Assembly (NCBI GenBank): GCA_910579215.1
Contig: CAJTTN010000002.1
Location: 62,001-126,000, forward strand
Source: an uncultured Anaeroplasmataceae bacterium
GTDB lineage: Bacteria > Bacillota_I > Bacilli_A > Acholeplasmatales > Anaeroplasmataceae
Reading direction: 5' to 3'
DNA length: 64,000 nucleotides
Part shown: one piece after another, positions 37,013-45,523 of the stretch
How the letters are laid out: every line of letters starts with the position of its first letter
How positions within the stretch are numbered: the stretch's first letter is position 1
Position numbers and translations under genes: made by a program
Notes under the pieces: model-generated
The model's database searches: none
Told to the model about the DNA's origin: nothing
Seen by the model: the letters and a program-made list of their open reading frames with translations, nothing else

Positions 37013-38305
37013 ATGAAAGTAAGAATTATTGGTGCTGGATTAGCAGGGGTTGAGGCAGCCTATTATTTAGCAAAAAAAGGATATGATATAGACCTTTATG
37101 AAATGCGTCCTAAAAAAATGACACCAGCGCATCAAACAGATAAATTTGCTGAATTGGTATGCTCTAATTCTCTAAGAAGTGATTCTTTAGAAAATGCTTG
37201 TGGAATTTTAAAAAAGGAAATGGAGCTTTTAAATTCCTTAGTTATAGATGTTGCAAGAAAGCATAGTGTCTCTGCAGGGGGAGCATTAGCTGTAGATCGA
37301 GAGGGATATTCTACTGAAGTTACTAGAAGAATAAAAGAATTTTCTAACATTCATATAAAAAATGAAGAGGTCACAAATTTAGATAGTGCTATTCCAACCA
37401 TAATCGCTAGTGGTCCCTTAACTACAGATGCTTTATGTGAGGAAATTAAAAAGCTTTTTGATGCCGATGATTTCTATTTTTTTGATGCACAGGCTCCTAT
37501 TATAGCAGCAAGCTCAATTGATTTTACTAAGGTTTATTTAAAATCAAGATATGATAAGGGGATTCCCTCTTATTATAATTGTCCTATGACTAAGGATGAG
37601 TTTGACCGTTTCTATCAAGCTTTAATTACTGCTGAGGAGGTTGAGGTTAAAGATTTTGAAGTTAAGGTATTTGAGGGCTGTATGCCAATAGAGATTATGG
37701 CAAAAAGAGGACCTCAAACCTTAACCTTTGGACCAATGAAGCCAGTTGGTTTAATGAAACCAGATGGGACGAAGCCATATGCTGTTGTACAGCTACGTCA
37801 GGATGATGCTGCGAAAGAAATGTATAATTTGGTTGGCTTTCAAACACATTTGAAATTTGGGGAACAAAAACGGGTATTTCAAATGATTCCTGGTTTAGAA
37901 AATGCTGTGTTTGTTAAATATGGAAGAATGCATAAAAATACTTATATTAATGCACCTAAAATATTAAAACCCTCCTTTCAAACGAAAAAATATCCAAATC
38001 TCTTTTTTGCAGGACAGATTAGTGGTGTTGAGGGCTATGTAGAATCTGCTGCCTCAGGAATTTATGCAGCAATCAATATGGATCGATATTTAACGGGACG
38101 TGAACAAATCATATTTCCTGCCTCAACTGTTATAGGTAGTATGTCCCATTACATCTGTAATGCAAACCCTGAAGGCTTTCAGCCTATGAATGCTAATTTT
38201 GGGATTATGGCCCCTCTAGATTTTCCTCATAAAAAGAAGGAAAGAAAAGGCTTGTATGCAAAGCGTGCTTTAGAGATTATGCAAAAGGAGATAGAGCAAT
38301 TATGA
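37013..38305 (+). CDS. trmFO: Methylenetetrahydrofolate-tRNA-(uracil-5-)-methyltransferase TrmFO
   Basis: Folate/FAD-dependent enzyme that makes m5U54 in the tRNA T-loop in most Firmicutes. 430 aa. FAD-binding IIGAGLAGVEAA at the N-terminus, the YEMRP motif, and the conserved AELVCSNSLRSD segment with its cysteine. The C-terminal FFAGQISGVEGYVESAASG segment is typical. It overlaps xerC by 4 nt (ATGA), the usual trmFO-xerC arrangement. Confidence 0.97.
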   Translation: MKVRIIGAGLAGVEAAYYLAKKGYDIDLYEMRPKKMTPAHQTDKFAELVCSNSLRSDSLENACGILKKEMELLNSLVIDVARKHSVSAGGALAVDREGYSTEVTRRIKEFSNIHIKNEEVTNLDSAIPTIIASGPLTTDALCEEIKKLFDADDFYFFDAQAPIIAASSIDFTKVYLKSRYDKGIPSYYNCPMTKDEFDRFYQALITAEEVEVKDFEVKVFEGCMPIEIMAKRGPQTLTFGPMKPVGLMKPDGTKPYAVVQLRQDDAAKEMYNLVGFQTHLKFGEQKRVFQMIPGLENAVFVKYGRMHKNTYINAPKILKPSFQTKKYPNLFFAGQISGVEGYVESAASGIYAAINMDRYLTGREQIIFPASTVIGSMSHYICNANPEGFQPMNANFGIMAPLDFPHKKKERKGLYAKRALEIMQKEIEQL

Positions 38306-39231
38306 ATGATGAGGAAGCAATTGCTAAATTTCTAGATTATCTTGCGAATATAAAGAATTATTCTAGTCATACTGTAATTAGCTATCATAAGGATATAAAT
38401 GAATTTAAAGATTTTATTCATCAAGAAAGAATGGCGGCAGGGTTGTCACAGATTAGAAATAACCGAATTTGTAAAAATTATATTTCCTACCTATCTAGTC
38501 AAAATTTAGCTTCTACCAGTATTAGTAGAAAATTGTCTTCTTTACGAAGCTTTTATGATTTTCTATTGAAAAATGGAGATGTGAAAACGAATTTTTTTGA
38601 TGAGGTTGAAGCACCTAAAGCACCTAAAAGACTTCCTAAAATGATTAAAGAAAATGAAATAGATATGTTATTTTCTATTTGTGATCAAAATACACCATTA
38701 GGACTAAGAAATTATTGTATTATAGAGGTTTTATATGGGTGTGGTTTACGAGTGAGTGAATTATGTAATTTAGAAATAAAGGATATCGATTTTAATGAGT
38801 ATACTATTTTAGTTCATGGTAAGGGTAGTAAGGATCGAGTTGTTATTATGTATGAGCAAATGGCTGATGATCTAAGGAGGTATATATCTACCTTTCGCCT
38901 AGATTTGCTTTATCTTTCAAAGGATCAAAAAAACCGTACAGTTTTCTTAAATAAAAATGGAACGTCTCTTACCCCTCGAGGAGTAAGAGTAATTTTAAAT
39001 AAATTAATTGCAGATTGTGGAGAGAGCTTTCATCTTTCCCCACATATGCTAAGGCATAGCTTTGCAACAGCATTATTAAATCGAGGTGCTGATTTGAGAA
39101 GTGTTCAAGAGCTATTAGGACATGAAAATTTATCGACAACTCAAATATATACACATGTAACCTTTGAAAATGTAAAAAAATCCTATGAATTAAGTCATCC
39201 TAGAGCCCAAAAGAAGGATCCTAAGCCTTAG
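38302..39231 (+). CDS. xerC: Tyrosine recombinase XerC (chromosome dimer resolution)
   Basis: 309 aa. SAM-like N-terminal domain, then the catalytic set: Arg in YGCGLRVSEL, Lys in HGKGSKDR, His-x-x-Arg in SPHMLRHSFA, His in LLGHENLSTTQ, and Tyr in QIYTHV. It acts with XerD at dif sites to resolve chromosome dimers. Its place behind trmFO marks it as the housekeeping copy, unlike the accessory recombinase at 60855. No downstream hslV/codY, which often follow in Bacillus. Confidence 0.92.
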   Translation: MNDEEAIAKFLDYLANIKNYSSHTVISYHKDINEFKDFIHQERMAAGLSQIRNNRICKNYISYLSSQNLASTSISRKLSSLRSFYDFLLKNGDVKTNFFDEVEAPKAPKRLPKMIKENEIDMLFSICDQNTPLGLRNYCIIEVLYGCGLRVSELCNLEIKDIDFNEYTILVHGKGSKDRVVIMYEQMADDLRRYISTFRLDLLYLSKDQKNRTVFLNKNGTSLTPRGVRVILNKLIADCGESFHLSPHMLRHSFATALLNRGADLRSVQELLGHENLSTTQIYTHVTFENVKKSYELSHPRAQKKDPKP

Positions 39232-39246
39232 AATATTAGATTATGC

Positions 39247-39275
39247 TTGTATATCCTGTTTATTTTTGATATAAT
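39247..39275 (+). promoter_or_regulatory. Promoter of the lipoprotein gene
   Basis: TTGTAT (39247-39252), 17-bp spacer, TATAAT (39270-39275) with an extended -10 TGA. Confidence 0.65.
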
Positions 39276-39303
39276 TTTTAATGTTAAAAAAGGAGTGAAA
39301 AAT

Positions 39304-39996
39304 ATGAAGAAGTTTTTAATGGCTTTACCCATATTTATGTTAATATTATTAAGTAGCTGTGGAACAAAGGATAAACGAGAGGTTATCAGAGATTATCCTC
39401 TAACCTCTATTAAAGAAGATTTGAAGTTGGATCTTGTTCAAAATGGTAAAAATTTAAATAAAGACTTGGACAAGAGTAAGGCTCATTCTAATGTTCAAAT
39501 TGCTGAAAATGCAAAAGATACCTTGTTTTATCAAACAATAAATTTAGATGAATATATGAATGAACGCTTTAAACAAGTGAATTTACGTGTATTATATTTT
39601 AATGATCAAATCCCTTCTACGGATGTAGCTTCTTTCCTTACAGAAATGAATCATAAGGATTATGGCTTATCTGAGGAAAAAATAGGATATACTTTCAATA
39701 CTGTGGAAAATTATAGTAATGTATTATTTGGTAAAATTTCCTTTAGCTATGCTTTGAAGCTTCCTAGTGATTTTGAAAAAAAGGAAAATGATTCTGCCAC
39801 GTTGGTTGTAACCTATTTGCCTACCTATTGTACCTATAACGATGGCAAACAGGATTTTACAAAGGTATTTATCTTTGTTCCTGTATTTTATGCTTTTACT
39901 TATGAATCCTCAGTAGAAGAATATATAAAGGAAATTACAGAGTTTAAAGTTGAGGTAAATGATAAGGGATTACTACCTAGCAATCCAGCGCAATAG
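39304..39996 (+). CDS. Lipoprotein of unknown function
   Basis: The start is ATG 39304, behind AAAAAGGAGTG; a longer frame from 39247 would begin inside the promoter. Signal peptide MKKFLMALPIFMLILLSSCG with lipobox LSSC. The mature part (about 210 aa) is mixed alpha/beta with no motif I recognise. It has its own promoter and terminator. Confidence 0.8.
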   Translation: MKKFLMALPIFMLILLSSCGTKDKREVIRDYPLTSIKEDLKLDLVQNGKNLNKDLDKSKAHSNVQIAENAKDTLFYQTINLDEYMNERFKQVNLRVLYFNDQIPSTDVASFLTEMNHKDYGLSEEKIGYTFNTVENYSNVLFGKISFSYALKLPSDFEKKENDSATLVVTYLPTYCTYNDGKQDFTKVFIFVPVFYAFTYESSVEEYIKEITEFKVEVNDKGLLPSNPAQ

Positions 39997-40008
39997 ATAT
40001 AAGTATGT

Positions 40009-40051
40009 AAGCAACTAAGAGTTAAAGAGCTTTAGTTGCTTTTTCTTTTTT
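40009..40051 (+). terminator. Terminator of the lipoprotein gene
   Basis: 10-bp stem AAGCAACTAA (40009-40018) with TTAGTTGCTT (40032-40041), followed by TTTCTTTTTT. Confidence 0.85.
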
Positions 40052-40078
40052 AAAAAACTTAGGAAAAATAGATATTCT

Positions 40079-40107
40079 TGTTGTAAATTTGATTAAGATA
40101 TGATAAT
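40079..40107 (+). promoter_or_regulatory. Promoter of rpsB-tsf
   Basis: TTGTTG (40079-40084), 17-bp spacer, GATAAT (40102-40107). Confidence 0.5.
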
Positions 40108-40112
40108 ATATT

Positions 40113-40229
40113 AAAGGCACAAAATACACATGTCCTTGGAGCGAGTCGTCGTGTGCAAGTAAAATTGATGGAGGCAAGCAAAGAAGAGGGCAGAGGAAAA
40201 AAACAAAAATAAAAAGGAGAAAAAGAAAA
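40113..40229 (+). promoter_or_regulatory. rpsB leader, candidate autoregulatory structure
   Basis: Leader of about 115 nt with an outer pairing GCACA (40117-40121)/TGTGC (40152-40156) enclosing a G/C-richer patch (GGAGCGAGTCGTCG). A long purine-rich run up to the AAAAAGGAGAAA ribosome site follows. Ribosomal-protein S2 autoregulates its own leader in several bacteria; here this is inference only. Confidence 0.35.
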
Positions 40230-41060
40230 ATGACAGAAACTGTAGTTTCAATGAAACAACTATTAGAGTCTGGTGTTCATTTTGGACATGCAACTCGTAG
40301 ATGGAATCCTAAAATGGCTAAGTATATCTTTACAGCTAGAAATGGAATTTACATCATCGATTTACAAAAGACTGCAAATCAGATTGAAAGTGCTTATGCA
40401 GCTTTACTAGAAATCGTAAAAAATGAAGGAAAGGTATTATTTGTTGGTACCAAGAAACAAGCTCAAGAGGCTGTTATGGAAGAGGCTATGCGCTCTGGCC
40501 AATACTATGTTAACCAAAGATGGTTAGGTGGAACGTTAACAAACTTCAAAACAATTAAGAAGAGAATTAATAAGCTTCAAGATCTTTACAAAATGGAAGA
40601 AAATGGAGATTTTGAGAAGCTTCCTAAAAAAGAAGTTATCAAGCTTATTGCAGAGCGTACAAAGCTTGAAAAGTTCTTAGGTGGAATTAAAGAGATGCAA
40701 AAGCTTCCAAATGCATTATTTATTGTAGATCCTCGTAAGGAGCGCAATGCAATTTTAGAAGCTCGTAAATTAAATATTCCTGTATTTGGAATCGTTGATA
40801 CAAACTGTGATCCAGATGATGTGGATTATGTTATTCCTGCGAATGATGATGCTATTCGTGCTGTAAAGCTTGTAACCTGGGTTATGGCTAATGCAGTTAT
40901 AGAGGCTAATGGTGGAGAAGTTGAAAAATTCACAGAGCCTGAAGAGGTTAACTTAAGTGAAGAAATCTCTAAGGATAAGCATGTAACTAAGGATACCCCT
41001 AAGGCAAAAAGACCTGTTGCTAAGAAACCTGCAAAGGTAGAAGAAGCACCAGCTGAATAA
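40230..41060 (+). CDS. rpsB: 30S ribosomal protein S2
   Basis: 276 aa. N-terminal MKQLLESGVHFGHATRRWNP is the classic S2 signature; RWLGGTLTNFKT and the IVDTNCDPDDVDYVIPANDD segment follow. The last 45 residues are a Lys/Ala/Pro/Glu-rich extension, longer than in B. subtilis and presumably disordered. It precedes tsf, the near-universal order. Confidence 0.98.
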   Translation: MTETVVSMKQLLESGVHFGHATRRWNPKMAKYIFTARNGIYIIDLQKTANQIESAYAALLEIVKNEGKVLFVGTKKQAQEAVMEEAMRSGQYYVNQRWLGGTLTNFKTIKKRINKLQDLYKMEENGDFEKLPKKEVIKLIAERTKLEKFLGGIKEMQKLPNALFIVDPRKERNAILEARKLNIPVFGIVDTNCDPDDVDYVIPANDDAIRAVKLVTWVMANAVIEANGGEVEKFTEPEEVNLSEEISKDKHVTKDTPKAKRPVAKKPAKVEEAPAE

Positions 41061-41078
41061 GTAGGAGGATAGTAGGAT

Positions 41079-41984
41079 ATGGCAAATATTACTGCACAAA
41101 TGGTAAAGGAATTACGTGAAAAGACATCTGCAGGTATGCTAGATTGCAAAAAGGCATTAGCTGCAACAGATGGAAATATGGAAGAGGCTGTAACTTGGTT
41201 AAGAGAAAAAGGAATTGCTAAGGCAGTTAAGAAGGAAAGTGCTGTAGCAGCTGAGGGATTATGCTCTTATCGTATTTCTGGTAATAAATGTGTTGTTTTT
41301 GAGCTTAATTCTCAAACGGATTTTGTGGCTCAAAATGAAAAGTTTTTGAATCTTTTAGATAAGGTTGGAGAAATTTTAGTTTCCTCTAATGCTACAAATA
41401 CAGAAGAGGCTTTAGCTTTAGATGTAGATGGTAAGGATTTAAATACTATTATATTAGAGGCTTCTGGTGTAATAGGTGAAAAGATAACCCTTCGCCGTGT
41501 TGGTGTTATAGAAAAGAATAGTGATGAAGTATTTGGTGCTTATAAGCATATGAAGGGAAGAATTGTTACAATAACAGTTCTAGCAGGCAATGAGGATGTT
41601 GTAGCGAAGGATATTGCTATGCATGTTGCTGCTTTAAATCCTAAATATATTTCTAGCGAGGATATTCCAGCTGATGTAATAGAAAAAGAAAGAGAAATTA
41701 TTTTAGCTGCAGCATTAAATGAAAATGCGAATGCTCCAAAACCAAAGCCAGAAAACATTATAGCAGAGCGTATTGTTCCAGGACGTCTTGAAAAGAATCT
41801 AAAGGAGATTTGTTTATTATCTCAGCAATTTGTTAAGAATCCTGATCAAACTGTAGAAGCTTATGTTCAAGGTGCTAAATCTAAGGTTGTATATTTTGTA
41901 CGTCTTGAGGTTGGCGAAGGTATTGAAAGACAAGTTAATGATTTTGCCGCTGAGGTTGCAGCACAGTCAGCAGCTTTCAAATAA
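41079..41984 (+). CDS. tsf: Elongation factor Ts
   Basis: Nucleotide exchange factor for EF-Tu. 301 aa. N-terminal UBA-like domain with VKELREKTSAGMLDCKKAL, then the dimerisation/core region with ELNSQTDFVA and MHVAALNPKY. Complete and of normal length. GTAGGAGGA precedes the ATG. A hairpin follows before pyrH. Confidence 0.98.
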   Translation: MANITAQMVKELREKTSAGMLDCKKALAATDGNMEEAVTWLREKGIAKAVKKESAVAAEGLCSYRISGNKCVVFELNSQTDFVAQNEKFLNLLDKVGEILVSSNATNTEEALALDVDGKDLNTIILEASGVIGEKITLRRVGVIEKNSDEVFGAYKHMKGRIVTITVLAGNEDVVAKDIAMHVAALNPKYISSEDIPADVIEKEREIILAAALNENANAPKPKPENIIAERIVPGRLEKNLKEICLLSQQFVKNPDQTVEAYVQGAKSKVVYFVRLEVGEGIERQVNDFAAEVAAQSAAFK

Positions 41985-41992
41985 TTCATGTT

Positions 41993-42023
41993 TAAGGGAG
42001 GCTACTGGCCTTCCTTATTTTTG
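41993..42023 (+). terminator. Terminator/attenuator between tsf and pyrH
   Basis: 10-bp stem TAAGGGAGGC/GCCTTCCTTA (one G-U), loop TACTG, then TTTTTG. With a clear T-run it probably reduces read-through from the abundant rpsB-tsf mRNA into pyrH. Confidence 0.75.
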
Positions 42024-42049
42024 TATATAAAAATAGGAGGAAAAGAATT

Positions 42050-42760
42050 ATGTACAAGCGCGTGTTGTTAAAATTGAGTGGAGAAGCAATCAAAGGAGAA
42101 ACTAGCTTTGGTATTGACTCTAAGACGGTTCAATCGATAGCTAAACAAATCAAGGATACACATGATTTAGGTGTAGAGGTTGGGATAGTTGTTGGTGGAG
42201 GCAATATTTGGCGAGGAAAAACTGCTTCTGAACTCGGTATGGAGCGAGCTCAGGCAGACTATATGGGGATGCTTGCTACAATTATGAATGGTTTAGCAGT
42301 ACAAGATGCCTTAGAACAGCTAGGTGTTCCAACTAGAGTTTTATCTGCTCTTACAATAAATGAAATTACAGAGCCTTATATTCGCAGACGTGCTGTACGT
42401 CATTTAGAAAAGGGGCGTGTTTGTATATTTGTTGGGGGGATTGGCTCTCCTTACTTTTCTACAGATACGGCTTGTGTATTAAGAGCAACAGAAATTGGTG
42501 CTGAAATAGTTTTAATGGCTAAAAATAACACAGAGGGTGTATATGATTCAGATCCGAGAACTAATCCTAATGCAAAATTATATGATGAGTTGACATTTGC
42601 AGAAATCCTATCTAAGGATTTAAAGGTTATGGATGCAACAGCTGCATCCTTATGTAAGGATAATGGATTAAACATTATTGTATTTAATATGAATACAGAG
42701 GGGAATATTATTCGTGCTGTAAAGGGCGAAAAGATTGGTACCTTCGTGAAGGTTAAGTAG
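42050..42760 (+). CDS. pyrH: Uridylate kinase
   Basis: Phosphorylates UMP to UDP. 236 aa of the amino-acid-kinase fold: LLKLSGEAIKG at the N-terminus, VVGGGNIWRG, the YMGMLATIMNGLA stretch, and SPYFSTDTAC. Complete. Preceded by AGGAGGAAAA and followed 8 bp later by frr. Confidence 0.97.
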   Translation: MYKRVLLKLSGEAIKGETSFGIDSKTVQSIAKQIKDTHDLGVEVGIVVGGGNIWRGKTASELGMERAQADYMGMLATIMNGLAVQDALEQLGVPTRVLSALTINEITEPYIRRRAVRHLEKGRVCIFVGGIGSPYFSTDTACVLRATEIGAEIVLMAKNNTEGVYDSDPRTNPNAKLYDELTFAEILSKDLKVMDATAASLCKDNGLNIIVFNMNTEGNIIRAVKGEKIGTFVKVK

Positions 42761-42768
42761 GTGAAAAA

Positions 42769-43320
42769 ATGGAAGAACTAGAAATGATTATATTGGAAGC
42801 TGAGGATAGAATGGATAAGGCTTTAGCTTCTTTTGAAAGAGAATTATCTACTGTGCGTACAGGTCGTGCTAATGCCTCTTTATTAGATTCAATTGCTATA
42901 GAGTATTATGGAGTGATGACACCCCTAAAGCAAGTGTCCTCTATAACAATTCCTGAAGCAAATCAGCTTTATATTAAGCCTTTTGATAAATCTATCATTA
43001 AAGAGATAGAAAAGGCTATAGCTGCGTCTTCTTTGGGTCTTACTCCTCAAAATGATAGTGCAGGTATACGTCTGATTTTACCTAAAATGACAGAAGAGCG
43101 TAGAAGAGAATTAACTAAGGTCGTTGGTAAAATGGAAGAACAGGCTAAGGTAAATGTACGTAATTTGAGAAGAGATGCAAATGATGATGTGAAGAAGTTG
43201 GATTTACCTGAGGATGATGAAAAATATGCCTTAGATGAAATTCAAAAGCTTACGGATCAAAAGATTGAAAAGGTAGCAGAAATTGCAGAAAAGAAGAATA
43301 AGGATGTAATGTCTATTTAG
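42769..43320 (+). CDS. frr: Ribosome recycling factor
   Basis: 183 aa. Splits post-termination ribosomes together with EF-G. Signatures: LSTVRTGRANASLLD, ITIPEANQLYIKPFD, and the C-terminal helix VNVRNLRRDANDDVKK. Normal length. The uppS gene that usually separates frr from cdsA in Firmicutes is absent here; a terminator and a new promoter lie in its place. Confidence 0.97.
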   Translation: MEELEMIILEAEDRMDKALASFERELSTVRTGRANASLLDSIAIEYYGVMTPLKQVSSITIPEANQLYIKPFDKSIIKEIEKAIAASSLGLTPQNDSAGIRLILPKMTEERRRELTKVVGKMEEQAKVNVRNLRRDANDDVKKLDLPEDDEKYALDEIQKLTDQKIEKVAEIAEKKNKDVMSI

Positions 43321-43358
43321 CTTAAGCTTTTTTCTAAGCTTAGGCTTTATTCTTTTTA
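43319..43358 (+). terminator. Terminator of pyrH-frr
   Basis: 11-bp stem AGCTTAAGCTT/AAGCTTAGGCT (one G-U), then TTATTCTTTTT. Confidence 0.8.
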
Positions 43359-43365
43359 ATTTCGG

Positions 43366-43374
43366 TGGTATAAT
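43366..43374 (+). promoter_or_regulatory. Extended -10 promoter of cdsA-dxr-rasP
   Basis: TGGTATAAT (43366-43374); the -35 region is weak (TTTATT). Confidence 0.5.
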
Positions 43375-43412
43375 AATAAAAAGATTTTTATCTTTAGAAA
43401 GTGTGACAAGGT

Positions 43413-44369
43413 ATGAAAAAAAGAATTGTAACTGGACTTGTTCTAGGCATTATCTTGATTCCTTTGTTGCTTGTAGAAGCATTATTTCCCTTATTGCAAT
43501 GCGTTATTACATTATTTTGTGTAGTTGCAACAATGGAAATGATTCATATGGTAGAAAAAAATAAGCCTATGAAACGAAGTGTAAAAATAATAATAGTGAT
43601 ATCGGCATTGTTGATATATTTTGGAATTGTAAATGAGGATCCAGCCTGCAAGAATTCACTGATTTCATTTGTAATGTCTAGATATGATTTTAAATTGAGT
43701 ATGCTTACAACCCTAACCTTAGTTTGTGCATTGATATTTGCCTGTCAAATTTTTGTAGAGGATTTTGATGCAGCTGATGTAGGACGTTGTTTTATGATAA
43801 TTCTTTATATTTCTCTAGGCTTTTCATCTATAACTATCTTATTATTTAGTGGGTTGCGCTTCATTATCTATATGATTCTTATAGCTTGCTGTACAGATAT
43901 ATTTGCTCTCGTATTTGGCATTAATTTTGGTAAGCATAAGCTATGCCCTAAAATATCTCCTAAAAAAACCTGGGAGGGGGCAATTGGTGGTACTGCAGTA
44001 GCTGCTATTGTAGGTGCTCTATTTGCTTTATTTTATGATAAATTTGGTCACTATTTCGTTATAGGAGCAACCCCTATTCGCTTTTTTGAAGGTGTATTTG
44101 ATGTGGATAAGATGCCAGCTGCTGTTCTAGTAATATTTACAATAGTACTTACGATTTTAATATCTATTGCCTCACAATGTGGAGATTTAATATGTTCTAA
44201 ATTTAAGAGAACCTATGGGATAAAGGATTTCTCTCAGGTGTTTCCAGGACATGGGGGGATATTAGACCGTTTTGATTCTACTCTTTTTGCAAGTATCGTC
44301 TTTCTATGCTTAATCTCAATCGTGCGTATTTTATTTGCATTACCTGGATTTATGGTCTTTGGTGCTTGA
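43413..44369 (+). CDS. cdsA: Phosphatidate cytidylyltransferase
   Basis: Makes CDP-diacylglycerol from phosphatidate and CTP for phospholipid synthesis. 318 aa with about eight membrane helices. The family signature is at the C-terminus: SPKKTWEGAIGGT, then SQCGDLICSKFKR and FPGHGGILDRFDS, with the conserved Asp residues. Slightly longer than average (about 270) owing to a loop before the signature. It is 2 bp ahead of dxr. Confidence 0.95.
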   Translation: MKKRIVTGLVLGIILIPLLLVEALFPLLQCVITLFCVVATMEMIHMVEKNKPMKRSVKIIIVISALLIYFGIVNEDPACKNSLISFVMSRYDFKLSMLTTLTLVCALIFACQIFVEDFDAADVGRCFMIILYISLGFSSITILLFSGLRFIIYMILIACCTDIFALVFGINFGKHKLCPKISPKKTWEGAIGGTAVAAIVGALFALFYDKFGHYFVIGATPIRFFEGVFDVDKMPAAVLVIFTIVLTILISIASQCGDLICSKFKRTYGIKDFSQVFPGHGGILDRFDSTLFASIVFLCLISIVRILFALPGFMVFGA

Positions 44370-44371
44370 GT

Positions 44372-45523
44372 ATGAAATATATTTATCTTTTAGGTGCCTG
44401 TGGCTCTATCGGTACGCAAACCTTACAGGTGATTGATCAATATCCAGAGGAATATAAAATAATAGGCATGAGTGTTGGTTCTAATTTAAAATTAGCAAAG
44501 GAATTGATAGAACGTTATAAGCCAGAAATTGTATGCTTCCGTAAAGAGGAGCATATATTTTCTATATCCTATCAGCCTAAGATTGTATTTGGCGATGCAG
44601 GCTTACTTACGGTAGCAGGCTATCATCAATATGAAAATGAATGGTTTGTAAATGCACTTGTTGGTGTATCAGGGCTATTGCCTACTGTGGAGGCTATAAA
44701 AGCTTATAAGACGATTGCTTTAGCAAATAAGGAAACCTTAGTGGTTGCGGGAGATCTTATCAATGCCTTAGTTCAAGAATATAAGGTTACCTTACTTCCT
44801 ATAGATTCAGAGCATTCAGCAATTTTGCAATGCTTGCGAGGAGAGGCAGATAAGGAAGTAGAAAAACTTTGGATTACAGCTAGTGGAGGATCCTTTCGAA
44901 ATAAAACGCGTGAGGAGCTTGTTCATGTAACTGTAGAGGATGCCCTTAAGCATCCAAATTGGTCTATGGGGTCAAAAATAACCATAGATTCTGCTACTAT
45001 GATGAATAAAGGATTTGAAATTATTGAGGCGCATTATTTATTTAATGTTCCTTATGAATCTATAGAAGCTCTTTATCATCCTGAGAGCATTGTTCATTCT
45101 TGTGTTCAGTTTAAGGATGGCTCAATTAAGGCACAGCTAGGAGTTTCTGATATGCGGATTCCGATATCCTATGCTCTTTCCTATCCAAGCCATAGAACGT
45201 TAGATTTAGACCGTTTAAATGTTAAGCCCTGCACCTTACATTTTGATACTCTATCTATTGAACGTTATCCTTGCTTGGGGTATGCTTTAGAGGCGGCGAA
45301 AAAGGGTGGCTTGTATTTAGCTGTATTAAATGCTTCAAATGAAGCAGCTGTTCATTTGTTTTTAACGAAAAAAATTTCTTTTTTACAAATTGAACAAATT
45401 ATATGGAATGAACTTCAAAATAAAGAATATGAGAGAAGTTATATACCTTCTTTAGAAGAACGAATTTCAGTAGGGAATTGTATTTATGCAAAAATAATAA
45501 AAGAATATGGAGAGATAATATGA
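44372..45523 (+). CDS. dxr: 1-deoxy-D-xylulose 5-phosphate reductoisomerase
   Basis: Commits DXP to the MEP isoprenoid pathway, using NADPH and divalent metal. 383 aa from ATG 44372; a longer frame from 44306 would lie inside cdsA. The NADPH site is LLGACGSIGTQTL. Metal and substrate segments include PIDSEHSAI, ITASGGSFR, HPNWSMGSKITIDSATMMNKG and the ASNEAAV stretch. Coupled to rasP by ATGA. Confidence 0.96.
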   Translation: MKYIYLLGACGSIGTQTLQVIDQYPEEYKIIGMSVGSNLKLAKELIERYKPEIVCFRKEEHIFSISYQPKIVFGDAGLLTVAGYHQYENEWFVNALVGVSGLLPTVEAIKAYKTIALANKETLVVAGDLINALVQEYKVTLLPIDSEHSAILQCLRGEADKEVEKLWITASGGSFRNKTREELVHVTVEDALKHPNWSMGSKITIDSATMMNKGFEIIEAHYLFNVPYESIEALYHPESIVHSCVQFKDGSIKAQLGVSDMRIPISYALSYPSHRTLDLDRLNVKPCTLHFDTLSIERYPCLGYALEAAKKGGLYLAVLNASNEAAVHLFLTKKISFLQIEQIIWNELQNKEYERSYIPSLEERISVGNCIYAKIIKEYGEII

